From NCBI GenBank assembly GCA_021846945.1, contig JAJZVZ010000002.1:1-64000 (forward strand): a stretch of DNA of 64,000 nt, in the 5' to 3' direction. Under the pieces are notes generated by a model that saw nothing but the letters and a program-made list of their open reading frames with translations, had not been told where the DNA came from and searched no databases. Every line of letters begins with the position of its first letter. Position 1 is the first letter of the stretch. The stretch is from Acidobacteriota bacterium (GTDB taxonomy: Bacteria; Acidobacteriota; Terriglobia; Terriglobales; Acidobacteriaceae). A program made the translations under genes and the position numbers. Positions 16,915 through 25,843 of this stretch are shown piece after piece.

Positions 16915-17505
16915 TCATTCGTCTGGCCGCCCGAGCAGAGCGTCCACCGCCGCTCCCAGGGAAGGGAATCGCCCGTCCGCGAGCGCCCCGGCTTGTTCCA
17001 TGCCCGGCTTGCCGCGCTCGGGATCGCTCTCAACCAAAATAGCCGCCATGCCGAGCCGCCGCGCAAACTCCATGTCCGAGTGAGAATCCCCGATCATGAC
17101 GCTGCTCTCCGCCGCAATCTCCGGAAACTCCGCCACGGCCTGCTCAAACAGCCCCGGCAGAGGCTTGCGGCAGTTGCATTGTCCATAGTCGTGCGGGCAA
17201 AAGTAGAAGCCGTCCACGTGCGCGCCATGCTGCGCCAGCAGCTTGCTGAGCGCCTCGTGAATCGCTTCAACATCGGCGGGCGTGTAGAGGCCCAGCGCAA
17301 TACCGCGCTGGTTCGAGACCACTACGATGCGCATTCCGGCCCGGTTCAGCCGCGCAATTGCCTCCGCCGCGCCCGGCAGCGGATGAAACTCGCTCACCGA
17401 CCGGACGTAGCTGCCCTCCGGCATCTTTTCGTTGATGACGCCGTCGCGATCGAGAAAGACAGTGCGCAGGCCGCGCCAGAATGATTTGCTTTCCGGGTGG
17501 TTCAC
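16915..17505 (-). CDS. gmhB: D-glycero-beta-D-manno-heptose 1,7-bisphosphate 7-phosphatase
   Basis: A 196-residue HAD-superfamily phosphatase of the histidinol-phosphatase/GmhB group. The catalytic motif I is FLDRDGVIN (nucleophile and acid/base Asp pair), motif II is VVVSNQRGI, and motif IV is VMIGDSHSDMEFA. The zinc-binding loop typical of this group is CPHDYGQCNCRKP. It removes the C7 phosphate in ADP-heptose synthesis for the LPS inner core; related phosphatases act on histidinol phosphate, but length and motif context favour GmhB. It is divergent from msbA, another LPS gene. Confidence 0.88.
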   Translation of the reverse strand: MNHPESKSFWRGLRTVFLDRDGVINEKMPEGSYVRSVSEFHPLPGAAEAIARLNRAGMRIVVVSNQRGIALGLYTPADVEAIHEALSKLLAQHGAHVDGFYFCPHDYGQCNCRKPLPGLFEQAVAEFPEIAAESSVMIGDSHSDMEFARRLGMAAILVESDPERGKPGMEQAGALADGRFPSLGAAVDALLGRPDE

Positions 17506-17709
17506 CCCGTCATGATACCAATGCTGGATTCAGCAGGCGCCGCCTGCCACGGTAGGGACTGCTGGACCCGGATACAATACGGGGATGGAGTCTCCATCTC
17601 CAATCTGTTGGTCTGTCCCTGAGCCTGGCGGCATGCTTGGTGGGCCGAGGTTTGGGGCAAGCAGGCAAGTCTTCGCCGCGTGCATGGCGAGCGAGGCAGG
17701 CCGCGTGGC

Positions 17710-19554
17710 ATGAAGAACTTCTTTCGACTCCTGCGTTATGGACTTTCCTACACCGTGCCCTGGCTCATCAGTGTGGTGTTCCTGGCCGCAGCGGGATTGC
17801 TCGATAACTTCAGAGTCGTGCTGCTTGAGCCCATCTTCGACAAGGTCCTCAATCCATCCGCGCCCGAGGGCCCAATTCTTCTCGGCACCGCCCGCTGGCA
17901 TTTCGACTTGCGGAGCATCATTCCTCAATTCCTGCACATACACAACGCCTGGAACGTTGTGGCCGTGGCCTTGATTCTCGCCACGCTGGTGAAGGGTCTC
18001 TTTTCCTATGGGGGGACCTATCTGGTGAACTTTGCCGGCTTCGGCACCATCACCGATCTGCGCAACGATCTCTATGAAGTCACCCTTCGCCGCTCTGCGA
18101 GCTTCTTTCACAAGCACCCCACCGGAACCATTCTTTCCACGCTCATCAACGACGTGGACCGCGTGCAAATAGCGCTCAGCACAGTCACCGGCCAGTTTTT
18201 GCAGCAGTTTTTCACGTTTGTAGTGGGCTTGGTTCTGGTGATCCATTTCGGCGGCAATCTGAGCTGGGCGCTGCTTCTGTTTGTTCCGGTGGTTGCCACG
18301 TCGGCGCGCAAGATCGGCAGGGAAGTGCGCACCCGCGCGCGGACGGGGCAGGATAAGCTCGCGGAGATCCAGAATATCCTGCATGAAACCGTCACTGGCA
18401 ATCGCATCGTGAAGGCGTTCAATACGGAGCTTTGGGAGATTCTGCGCTTCAAGGAAGCGGCGCGCCGGCTGCTGCGCGCCAATCTGCGCAGCGTGCGCAT
18501 TCAGTCGCTCAGCTCGCCGTTGATGGATACGATCGGCGCCATTGCCATTGCACTGATGCTGCTCATCGGGCGCAATGAGATTATGGACCATCGCATGACG
18601 ATGGGTATTTTTGCGACATTCATCATCCTGCTCTTCAAGCTCTACGATCCGGTGCGCAGATTTGCCTACTTCTACAACAGCTTTCAGCAGGCCATGGGCG
18701 CTTCCACGTCCGTATTCACTTTCTTCGATGCCGAAGACGATGTGCGGGAGCGCTCTCACGCTGCCAGTTTGAAGACCTTCAGGCAGTCCGTGCATTTTGA
18801 AAATGTCGGATTCTCCTACAGCGCCGAAGGGGACGAGCACCAGATCCTGCACAATGTGAATCTTGAGGTGCGCGCCGGCGAGGTGCTGGCGCTGGTGGGA
18901 CCAAGCGGCGCGGGCAAGTCAACGCTCGTGAATCTGATCCCGCGTTTCTTCGACGTTACCTCGGGACGCATCCTCATCGACGGCCATGACATCCGCGACC
19001 TTACGCTCTCCTCGCTGCGCCGCCAGGTTGCCCAGGTCACGCAGGAGACGATTCTCTTCAACGACACCGTGCACAATAACATTGCCTATGGCCAGCCGGA
19101 GGTGAAGCATGCGCTCGTGGAGCAGGCTGCCCGCAATGCCCTGGCTCACGACTTCATCCTGCGCATGCCGCAGGGCTATGACACGGTGATCGGCGAAAAA
19201 GGCTTCCGCCTCTCGGGTGGCGAGCGCCAGCGCATGGCCATTGCGCGCGCCATCTTCAAAAACGCGCCGATTCTGATACTGGATGAAGCCACCTCGGCGC
19301 TCGATGCCGAAAGCGAGGCGCTGGTGCAGGCCGCACTGGCCAACCTGATGGAAGGCCGCACCGTGCTGGTGATCGCCCACCGGCTCTCGACCATCCGCCG
19401 CGCCAACCGCATCGCCGTCCTCGAAGGCGGGCGCATCACGGCCATCGGCTCCCATGAAGAGCTTTTGACCGCATCACCCACCTACCAGCGGCTCCATCAA
19501 CTGCAGTTCATGGACGCGCCAGAGCCGGCCTTCGCCACCGGAAAGCAGGAGTAG
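17710..19554 (+). CDS. msbA: ABC transporter, lipid A flippase type (MsbA-like)
   Basis: A 614-residue half-transporter with fused membrane and ATPase domains. The start is the ATG at 17710 (MKNFFRLLRYGLSY); the frame is open 30 bases further. Six transmembrane helices span ~15-310. The nucleotide-binding domain has Walker A GPSGAGKST, the signature LSGGERQRMAIARA, Walker B ILILDEATSALD and the H-loop IAHRLST. It moves lipid A-core or a related lipid across the inner membrane. An insert after helix 1 (NPSAPEGPILLGTARW) is common in acidobacterial and delta-proteobacterial members. Assignment to lipid A is by similarity and by the LPS gene beside it. Confidence 0.85.
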   Translation: MKNFFRLLRYGLSYTVPWLISVVFLAAAGLLDNFRVVLLEPIFDKVLNPSAPEGPILLGTARWHFDLRSIIPQFLHIHNAWNVVAVALILATLVKGLFSYGGTYLVNFAGFGTITDLRNDLYEVTLRRSASFFHKHPTGTILSTLINDVDRVQIALSTVTGQFLQQFFTFVVGLVLVIHFGGNLSWALLLFVPVVATSARKIGREVRTRARTGQDKLAEIQNILHETVTGNRIVKAFNTELWEILRFKEAARRLLRANLRSVRIQSLSSPLMDTIGAIAIALMLLIGRNEIMDHRMTMGIFATFIILLFKLYDPVRRFAYFYNSFQQAMGASTSVFTFFDAEDDVRERSHAASLKTFRQSVHFENVGFSYSAEGDEHQILHNVNLEVRAGEVLALVGPSGAGKSTLVNLIPRFFDVTSGRILIDGHDIRDLTLSSLRRQVAQVTQETILFNDTVHNNIAYGQPEVKHALVEQAARNALAHDFILRMPQGYDTVIGEKGFRLSGGERQRMAIARAIFKNAPILILDEATSALDAESEALVQAALANLMEGRTVLVIAHRLSTIRRANRIAVLEGGRITAIGSHEELLTASPTYQRLHQLQFMDAPEPAFATGKQE

Positions 19555-19560
19555 CAGGAA

Positions 19561-20454
19561 ATGCCGATTTATTCGATGACCGGCTTTGCACGCGCTCAGG
19601 TTCGCCTGAGTGAACAGCTCAGCTATACGCTTACGCTCAAGAGCGTCAACCACCGCTTTCTCGATCTCCAGTTTCGCCTTCCGCAGGGTCTCGACGCGAT
19701 CGAGATGGATCTGCGCAAGATGCTCAAAGACCACCTGGTGCGCGGCCATGTCGATGTGGTTCTTTCCGTCGACCGCTCCGCGCAGCAGCGGGCCGGCTAC
19801 AATCGCGAACTTGTCGCGGGCTTCCTGGCGGCCTTTGCCGCCGCGCGCGAGGAGCACGGTCTTCCGGGCCATCCCGACCTGAATGCGATTCTCCGCTTGC
19901 CTGGCGCCTTGCAGGCCGACAATCGCGGCGACGAAGAACTGGCTGCTCTGGCCGAGAGCGTCCGGCAGAACATCGAGCCGCTGCTCGCAGAATTGAAGAC
20001 GATGCGGGCGCGCGAGGGCGAAGCTCTTAGTGCCATCCTGCATGGCACACTCGACCGGCTGGCCGAGGCCACTGCGGGTGTGGCCGAGTTGCGCCCCGAA
20101 GTCGAGCAGCGTTACCAGGAGAGGCTTACACAGCGCCTGGTGACCGCCGCGGGCAATGAGTTCAATCGCCAGCGGTTGCTGGAGGAGGTTGCCGTGCTCG
20201 TTGACCGCAGCGACATTTCAGAGGAACTGGAGCGCATGACCACGCACATCGCGCACTTCCGCGAGCTGCTCGCCACCGGCGGCGAGATCGGTAAGAAGCT
20301 GGATTTTCTCCTTCAGGAAATGAATCGCGAGGCCAATACGCTGCTCTCGAAGACCAGCGGCGTGGGAGGCAAAGGCATGCGCGTCACCGAACTGGGACTG
20401 GCCATGAAGGCGGAGATCGAAAAGACACGCGAACAGATTCAGAATGTGGAGTAA
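19561..20454 (+). CDS. yicC: YicC-family endoribonuclease
   Basis: A 297-residue protein, full length for YicC. The diagnostic N-terminus is IYSMTGFARAQ, then LKSVNHRFLDLQFRLP, and the C-terminal domain holds DRSDISEELERMTTHIAHFRELL and GKKLDFLLQEMNREANTLLSK. YicC homologues are endoribonucleases affecting sRNA turnover. It follows msbA by 6 bases and precedes gmk, the usual order in many bacteria, so the genes probably share a transcript. Confidence 0.93.
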   Translation: MPIYSMTGFARAQVRLSEQLSYTLTLKSVNHRFLDLQFRLPQGLDAIEMDLRKMLKDHLVRGHVDVVLSVDRSAQQRAGYNRELVAGFLAAFAAAREEHGLPGHPDLNAILRLPGALQADNRGDEELAALAESVRQNIEPLLAELKTMRAREGEALSAILHGTLDRLAEATAGVAELRPEVEQRYQERLTQRLVTAAGNEFNRQRLLEEVAVLVDRSDISEELERMTTHIAHFRELLATGGEIGKKLDFLLQEMNREANTLLSKTSGVGGKGMRVTELGLAMKAEIEKTREQIQNVE

Positions 20455-20564
20455 GGCGAAGCAGCGAACAGAGATCAGGGGGCAGGGAAGAGAGATTAGA
20501 GCATTTTTGGGCGGCTCCCGACCTCTACAACTGACAACTGAAAGCTGACAATCAAGGAGACAAT

Positions 20565-21308
20565 TTGGCAGGAATTCTCTTCATTATTTCGGCGCCTTCC
20601 GGCTCGGGCAAGAGCACGCTGGTCAATGAACTGCGCAAGCAGGTTACGGGCATTGAGTTTGCCATCTCATGGACGACGCGCCCGCCGCGCGGCTCTGAAG
20701 AGAATGGACGCGAGTACAACTTCACCACCCACGAGCAGTTCGAGCAGATGATTGCCGACGGCGTCTTTCTTGAGTACGCCGAGGTCTTCGGCAATCTCTA
20801 CGGCACGGCCCGCCATTCGCTCGAAGAAGCCCGCATCGCCGGGCACGATCTTCTGCTCGATATCGATGTGCAGGGAGCCAAACAAGTGCGCGGCAAATTG
20901 CCCGAGGCCGTGAGCATCTTTGTCATGCCTCCCAATCCCAAGGTCCTGCGCACCCGCCTGCGCAACCGCAGCCGCGCCGAGGGCGTCATCAACGAGGCCG
21001 AACTCTACCGCCGCCTCCACGAAGCGAGCAAGGAGATTGAGAATTATCGGGACTACGGCTATATTCTGGTTAATGACATTCTCGACCGGGCGGTAGCGCA
21101 GTTGGAGGCTATTGTGTTGGCTGAACGCTTCTATCGCAATGGCGAGGCCATTGCCTACCGTTCACGACGAGTGTTAGAGGTAGCCGCGGGTTGCCTGCAG
21201 GTCAACTCGCACGAGCGGCTCAAGCCTGTGCTTGAGGCCTTCGGCATCATCGGCGGCGCCTCGGGTCAGCAGCAGTTGCAGTTCGAGGAGGACTCCAATG
21301 ACGATTGA
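20565..21308 (+). CDS. gmk: Guanylate kinase
   Basis: A 247-residue protein starting at a TTG preceded by AAGGAGACAA; the family-conserved N-terminus GILFIISAPSGSGKSTLVNEL begins right after it, supporting the rare start. The P-loop is SAPSGSGKST. The GMP-binding region has SWTTRPPRGSEENGREYNF and the lid contains LRNRSRAEGV. It phosphorylates GMP to GDP. The C-terminus extends about 40 residues beyond the usual ~205, with a Gln-rich tail (GGASGQQQLQFEED), probably disordered. Its last codons overlap rpoZ by 11 bases. Confidence 0.94.
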   Translation: MAGILFIISAPSGSGKSTLVNELRKQVTGIEFAISWTTRPPRGSEENGREYNFTTHEQFEQMIADGVFLEYAEVFGNLYGTARHSLEEARIAGHDLLLDIDVQGAKQVRGKLPEAVSIFVMPPNPKVLRTRLRNRSRAEGVINEAELYRRLHEASKEIENYRDYGYILVNDILDRAVAQLEAIVLAERFYRNGEAIAYRSRRVLEVAAGCLQVNSHERLKPVLEAFGIIGGASGQQQLQFEEDSNDD

Positions 21309-21528
21309 GACCAAGTTCGATTCCAACTACCGCAAGGTTCTGGTTGCCGCGCGCCGCGCCCGCCAGTTGCAGAACGGCTCCCGCGCGCTGATCGCCAGCC
21401 ATTCCACCAAGGCCTGCCGCATCGCGCAGGAAGAGGTCGACGCCGGCAAGATAGCCTACGTCAAGACCGAGACCGAGGTGCACAAGCCCCTGGTCGAAGG
21501 CCCCGCCGTTCCCATTCTGCTCAGCTAG
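21298..21528 (+). CDS. rpoZ: RNA polymerase omega subunit
   Basis: A 76-residue protein from the ATG at 21298, inside the end of gmk, with GAGGA 9-13 bases upstream. It has the omega N-terminal region (DSNYRKVLVAARRARQLQNG) and the AQEEVDAGKI/Y-like helix after it. Omega helps beta-prime folding and assembly of RNA polymerase. The gmk-rpoZ overlap suggests translational coupling. The acidobacterial form lacks the long acidic C-terminus of the enterobacterial protein. Confidence 0.88.
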   Translation: MTIETKFDSNYRKVLVAARRARQLQNGSRALIASHSTKACRIAQEEVDAGKIAYVKTETEVHKPLVEGPAVPILLS

Positions 21529-21838
21529 CCTGGGATGGGGGATCAGGAGGCGGGGTCAGTAGTCGGAGATCTGGATCAATCGGTCCGCGCTCAACCTGCG
21601 CAGCGAATGCACAAGGGCATGAACTGCCTTAAGCCCTTTCACTGTCGCATGATCTCCGCATCATCACGCGAGGGGCATTCGGCTTGTGTCCAACCCCATG
21701 CGGTTCTTGCGCCGAGCGGGCGCGGCCTCTGGGTTGTGTCTGCGCCGAATCCAAATTTGAGCGCGCGCCGCGCCTTCTTCAGTCCCTGACAACCGATCCC
21801 TCATCCCTGACCCCTGACCCCTGATCTACAATCAAGCC
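21529..21838. other. Intergenic stretch with short tandem-like repeats
   Basis: No supported gene. At 21795-21826 the motif CCCTGAT/CCCTGAC/CCCTCAT is repeated about four times just before coaBC, and related ATCAGGG-type words occur at ~20477 and ~21540. Near 21608-21650 is a possible inverted, decayed copy of the 16818 repeat element (gggcatgaactgccttaagccc). Confidence 0.4.
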
Positions 21839-23149
21839 ATGAGAGTCACTGTCGGCGTCACCGGGGGAATCGCCGCCTACAAGGCAGCGGAACTCGTGCG
21901 TGCCTTGCAACGTCAGGCCATTGAAGTGCATGTGGTGATGACCGAGGCAGCCACCCGCTTTGTGCAGCCGCTGACCTTCGCCGCCCTCACCGGGCACAAG
22001 GTCATCACCAGCATCTGGGGGGATGCCGCCACAGGTCAGAGCGCCGATGAAAGCACCATCGAGCACATCGGCGAAGCGCAATGGACGCAGGCCCTCGTCG
22101 TAGCCCCGGCCACGGCCGACATCCTCGCCAAGTTAGCTCACGGCATTGCCGACGATTTCCTCACCACGATGTATCTGGCCACGACCGCCCCGGTTCTGGT
22201 GGCTCCGGCCATGAATGTGAATATGTGGCGCCACCCCGCCACGCAGGCCAACGTTGAAGTGCTCCGCCAGCGCGGCGTGCGCATCGTGGAACCGGGTACT
22301 GGCGAACTGGCCTGCGGGATGGTCGGCGCGGGGCGCATGGCCGAACCCGATCTGATTGCCGAGGCCGTCATCAACACGCTCGGCAGCCGCCACGATCTCA
22401 CCGGTGAAACCGTACTCGTCACTGCCGGTGGCACACGCGAGGCGCTCGACCCAGTACGCTTTCTGGGCAACCGCTCCAGCGGCAAAATGGGCTATGCGAT
22501 TGCCGAGGCCGCGCGTAGCCGCGGCGCCAAAGTCATCCTCGTCAGTGGTCCCACAGCCCTGCATCCGCCCTCGCACTGTGACTTGATCAAAGTCACCAGC
22601 GCCGAGGAGATGCGCCAGGCTGTGCTTGCGCACCTGGGCGAGGCGACGCTCGTCATCAAGGCCGCGGCTGTGGCCGATTATCGCCCGGTGAAAGTTTCCG
22701 AGCAGAAGCTGAAGCGCAGCGGCCCGCTCACGCTCGAACTTGCGCCAACAGAAGACATTCTGGCCGAAGTTGTGCGCCGCCGCCTTCCCGGTCAGCTCAT
22801 CATCGGCTTTGCAGCCGAAACCGAGAACCGCGTGGAGAATGCGCGCACCAAGCTCCTGCGCAAGGGCGCCGATGCGATTGTGCTCAACGACGTAGCCTCA
22901 GCCAACGTCGGCATCGACGCTGACACCAACGCGGTGACCTTCCTGACTGCCACCACAGCGATTGAACTGCCGGAGATGCCCAAGCGATCGCTTGCCGACC
23001 GCATCCTCGACGAGATTCTTGTGCTGCGCCGTCCCCGCTCACTGGTTGTGGAACTCGATGAGGGCGCAGACACGAAGCCCCGGCGGCAGGGCGCGGCTGA
23101 CGAGACCATTGTTCCCGCCGCAAGCCGCCGCCAGCTTATTGTGGAGTAA
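21839..23149 (+). CDS. coaBC: Bifunctional phosphopantothenoylcysteine decarboxylase/phosphopantothenate-cysteine ligase
   Basis: A 436-residue fusion acting in coenzyme A synthesis. The N-terminal CoaC flavoprotein domain has VTGGIAAYKAAELVRAL, the active-site His in SADESTIEHIGEA, and the substrate-binding PAMNVNMWRHP (PxMNxxMW motif). The C-terminal CoaB domain begins near residue 190 with LVTAGGTREALDPVRFLGNRSSGKMG and continues with KAAAVADYRP. The order gmk-rpoZ-coaBC is widely conserved. The last ~40 residues (RRPRSLVVELDEGADTKPRRQG...) lie beyond the usual end and look unstructured. Confidence 0.94.
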   Translation: MRVTVGVTGGIAAYKAAELVRALQRQAIEVHVVMTEAATRFVQPLTFAALTGHKVITSIWGDAATGQSADESTIEHIGEAQWTQALVVAPATADILAKLAHGIADDFLTTMYLATTAPVLVAPAMNVNMWRHPATQANVEVLRQRGVRIVEPGTGELACGMVGAGRMAEPDLIAEAVINTLGSRHDLTGETVLVTAGGTREALDPVRFLGNRSSGKMGYAIAEAARSRGAKVILVSGPTALHPPSHCDLIKVTSAEEMRQAVLAHLGEATLVIKAAAVADYRPVKVSEQKLKRSGPLTLELAPTEDILAEVVRRRLPGQLIIGFAAETENRVENARTKLLRKGADAIVLNDVASANVGIDADTNAVTFLTATTAIELPEMPKRSLADRILDEILVLRRPRSLVVELDEGADTKPRRQGAADETIVPAASRRQLIVE

Positions 23150-23154
23150 GCCGC

Positions 23155-24006
23155 GTGGCGCAACCGCTCGATCCCACAACCCGCGATGCCATCGCCGAGC
23201 GCATCCGTTTCTATCGCGATCTGGGCGTCACTGATCTCTACCGCCGCGCCGTGGACACAGCGCCGGCCGACGGGGTGGGGGCAGACACAGGTACAGACAT
23301 GGGTGCCCCAGGTCCCGCTTCTGAGACCCGGGTCTCGTCAACTCAACCCAACTTCATTGGAGAGGAACCCGCCATTCCTGCCCGCAAAGGTTTTTCCTCG
23401 CCCCCGCAGAGTGCAACTGTCATTCCGGCCGCCGCGCGTCCTGCTGCCCTCAAGCTCATTCGCGAAGAGATCGGCGACTGCACCCGCTGCGCCCTCCACA
23501 AGGGACGCAACAAACTGGTCTTCGCTGACGGCGACCCCAACGCCCGCCTCATGTTTGTAGGCGAGGGGCCGGGCGCGGACGAAGACGCGCAGGGCCTGCC
23601 TTTCGTGGGCCGCGCCGGGCAGCTACTCAACAACATGATCACCGCCATGGGCCTGCGCCGCGAGGAGGTTTACATCGCCAACGTGGTCAAGTGCCGCCCG
23701 CCCGGCAACCGCACGCCCGAGCCGGAGGAAGCCAATACCTGCATGCCGTTCCTGCTCCGGCAGATCGATGTGGTGCGGCCAGACGTTCTGGTGGCGCTGG
23801 GCGCTACCGCCGCCACGTACCTTCTCGGCGCGCGCCAGCCTCTGGCCGGCCTGCGCGGCCGTGTTCACTCTGTGCGCGGAGCCAGGCTCATCGTCACGTA
23901 CCATCCGGCCTATCTGCTCCGCGACCCGCGGCAGAAGAAAGAAGCCTGGGCCGATTTGCAGATTGCCATGAAAGAACTGGGTCTGAAGCCGCCAGGCCGG
24001 AAATGA
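23155..24006 (+). CDS. Uracil-DNA glycosylase family 4 (Fe-S type)
   Basis: A 283-residue protein from a GTG 5 bases after coaBC. A ~95-residue N-terminal region of low complexity precedes the catalytic core. The core shows the four Fe-S Cys (CTRCALHKGRNK ... VKCRPPGNRTPEPEEANTC), motif A GEGPGADEDAQGLPFVGRAGQLL and the C-terminal YHPAYLLR. It removes uracil from DNA as the first step of base excision repair. Oddly, a copy of the dispersed GGGTGCCCCRGGTC repeat (23301-23333) lies in frame inside the low-complexity N-terminal linker. Confidence 0.92.
   Translation: MAQPLDPTTRDAIAERIRFYRDLGVTDLYRRAVDTAPADGVGADTGTDMGAPGPASETRVSSTQPNFIGEEPAIPARKGFSSPPQSATVIPAAARPAALKLIREEIGDCTRCALHKGRNKLVFADGDPNARLMFVGEGPGADEDAQGLPFVGRAGQLLNNMITAMGLRREEVYIANVVKCRPPGNRTPEPEEANTCMPFLLRQIDVVRPDVLVALGATAATYLLGARQPLAGLRGRVHSVRGARLIVTYHPAYLLRDPRQKKEAWADLQIAMKELGLKPPGRK
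23301..23333. repeat. Dispersed GGGTGCCCCRGGTC repeat, copy 2, inside a coding region
   Basis: This 33-base block differs from the intergenic hairpin at 16705-16737 at four positions, and is followed by a further GGTCTCG. It lies within the N-terminal linker of the uracil-DNA glycosylase gene and keeps the frame, encoding roughly GAPGPASETRV. Confidence 0.6.
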
Positions 24007-24241
24007 CTGCGGACCGCATCAAGCGGATTCCTTCGTTCTCAGGTTGACCCATGCGCGCCGGAGCCGTCTTACTGTTTGCGTGCTCCGGCAGTTAGGCAGG
24101 CATGGGCGTGACAGACCGGGCTCCATGCGGAAAGCGCCAGCATCGATTTCGCTGCCCTTTCAGAAGGGCAACAAAATCAGTAGCATAATCCGTACGGATC
24201 GTAGTAGAGTCAATACCAGAGACGCCAGTGAGGTTACTCCA

Positions 24242-24535
24242 TTGATCAAGCAGGACATCGTTCATCATGTCATCGAGCGTACCGGTCTCCCGCGCAGCAA
24301 GGCGGAGGCCGCAGTGGACACCGTATTTGAGGGCCTTAAGCAAGCCCTTGCCGCCGGTGAGCGCATCGAACTGCGCGGGTTTGGCGTTTTCAGCGTGCGC
24401 GCCCGCAAAACCGGGATCGGCCGCAATCCCCGCACCGGAACTGAGGTAAGCATCGCTCCGGGAAAGGCAGTGCGTTTCAAACCGGGCAAGGAACTGCACG
24501 CTCTGGAACCCGGCGCGACGCCGCCCGGCGCGTAA
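24242..24535 (+). CDS. HU/IHF-family DNA-bending protein
   Basis: A 97-residue protein from a TTG at 24242 with GAGG 7 bases upstream; the frame is open to 24044, but only from here does it match the family (LIKQDIVHHVIERTGLPRSKAEAAVDTVFEGLKQAL). The DNA-binding arm is GFGVFSVRARKTGIGRNPRTGTEV, with the Arg-Asn-Pro at the beta-arm tip that intercalates into DNA, and the domain ends VRFKPGKEL. It shapes the nucleoid and serves in recombination or regulation. IHF-alpha-like and HU forms cannot be separated here. Confidence 0.88.
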   Translation: MIKQDIVHHVIERTGLPRSKAEAAVDTVFEGLKQALAAGERIELRGFGVFSVRARKTGIGRNPRTGTEVSIAPGKAVRFKPGKELHALEPGATPPGA

Positions 24536-24698
24536 GAGCGCACCCGGCCAGCGGAAACCATCTCTTTCCATGCAGTCTGGGTGCTGTTGATGTCGCCGGG
24601 CCCCAAGGCGATTGGTCCAGCCACCGGCCTCTGCGCCCACTCTGCGCGAGGTCGAACTGCGGCACTCTTCAGTCGCGCTGAGAACGTTGAGGAATCCG

Positions 24699-25649
24699 GT
24701 GCGCTCTATCTTTCGCGAGTATGGCCTACCTGCAATTCTGCTCGTAGTCACCGTGGTGACCACCACCGCTAACGGCGCCCGCTTTATGCAGAACTTCCTG
24801 GAGGGCCTGCCGCCCGTGGCCAGCGATGCCGACATCTGGCCCTGGCCTTGGCTGGCGCGCCATCCCCACCTCTACATCAATGGTTGGGAGTTCTCCGCTA
24901 CGCTCCTCGGCATTCTACTCGTCCACGAGTTCGGCCACTATATCGCCTGCCGTGTGCACCGCATCCACGCCACGCTGCCCTGGGTGCTGCCCGCGCCCAC
25001 CCTCAGCGGCACGGCAGGCGCTGTTATCCAGATCCAATCGCGTATCCCTACCCGCGACGCGCTCATGGATGTGGGTATCTACGGCCCACTGGCCGGCTAT
25101 CTTGCTTCGGTGCTGGCCGTGGCCGCGGGTTTTGTGCTGAGCTTAAACACCCGCGCCAATTCCGCCGATGCCATCATCCAATTCGGCGGAGAGCCGCTGA
25201 CCATCCGCCTGCTCCACGGTCTTGTCGCGCGCTGGGACCCGCTCCTGCCATCCTTCAACCGGCTCTCGCCCCATCCCGTGCTCGTCGCCGGCTGGATCGG
25301 CCTCTTCATCACCGCCCTGAACCTGATCCCCGGCGGACAACTCGACGGCGGACACATCCTTTACTCCATCTCACCCCGCCTCCACAAGGCGATCACGCTG
25401 GCATTGCCCTTCGCGCTCTTTGTCGCCGGCGCCGTCTTTTGGGTGGGCTGGATCCTTTGGGGCGTCATCCTGCTTATTCCCGCCATGCGCCACCCCAGGG
25501 TAGAACCGGAACCGGCACTTAGCGGCCACCGCCGCATCCTGGGAATCGCCGCGCTCGTCATCTTCCTCCTCACCTTTACGCCCACCCCCTTCGCGGGCAG
25601 TTCGCTGGTGAGCATCATTCACCCGCATGCCTCCGCGGCGGCGCAATAG
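24699..25649 (+). CDS. M50-family membrane metalloprotease (site-2-protease-like)
   Basis: About 316 residues from the GTG at 24699, which has GAGGA 5 bases upstream; a TTG at 24612 is an alternative giving 345. Six or so hydrophobic helices surround the zinc site: LLVHEFGHYIACRV gives HExxH, and NLIPGGQLDGGHIL supplies the third ligand (N/DxxxGxxLDGG). Such proteases cut transmembrane substrates, for example anti-sigma factors, in regulated intramembrane proteolysis. There is no PDZ domain. The substrate is unknown and no sigma/anti-sigma pair is adjacent. Confidence 0.86.
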   Translation: MRSIFREYGLPAILLVVTVVTTTANGARFMQNFLEGLPPVASDADIWPWPWLARHPHLYINGWEFSATLLGILLVHEFGHYIACRVHRIHATLPWVLPAPTLSGTAGAVIQIQSRIPTRDALMDVGIYGPLAGYLASVLAVAAGFVLSLNTRANSADAIIQFGGEPLTIRLLHGLVARWDPLLPSFNRLSPHPVLVAGWIGLFITALNLIPGGQLDGGHILYSISPRLHKAITLALPFALFVAGAVFWVGWILWGVILLIPAMRHPRVEPEPALSGHRRILGIAALVIFLLTFTPTPFAGSSLVSIIHPHASAAAQ

Positions 25650-25843
25650 GGCGCTTCGCCTAACTTCCGCGTTTGGCAGGACGCGATCTCCTGTTCAGCT
25701 CCCCCTTGATCTCTCCAGAAAGCGCACTATAATACCGCCAACCAGAAAGGCCTTCACCTGTGAGCCGCGAAAGAGAGGGATCGTCTCGCGAGCGGCGGCT
25801 GCCTGAGCTGAATTCGTTGGGATAGGACACGAGGTGGGATACG

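Noticed and set aside
17530..18852. 440-residue minus-strand frame opposite msbA
   Set aside because: Shadow frame: no domain and it overlaps the msbA start region.
21795..21826. CCCTGAT/CCCTGAC repeats considered as a CRISPR-like array
   Set aside because: Units are 7-8 bases with no spacers; simple tandem-like repetition.
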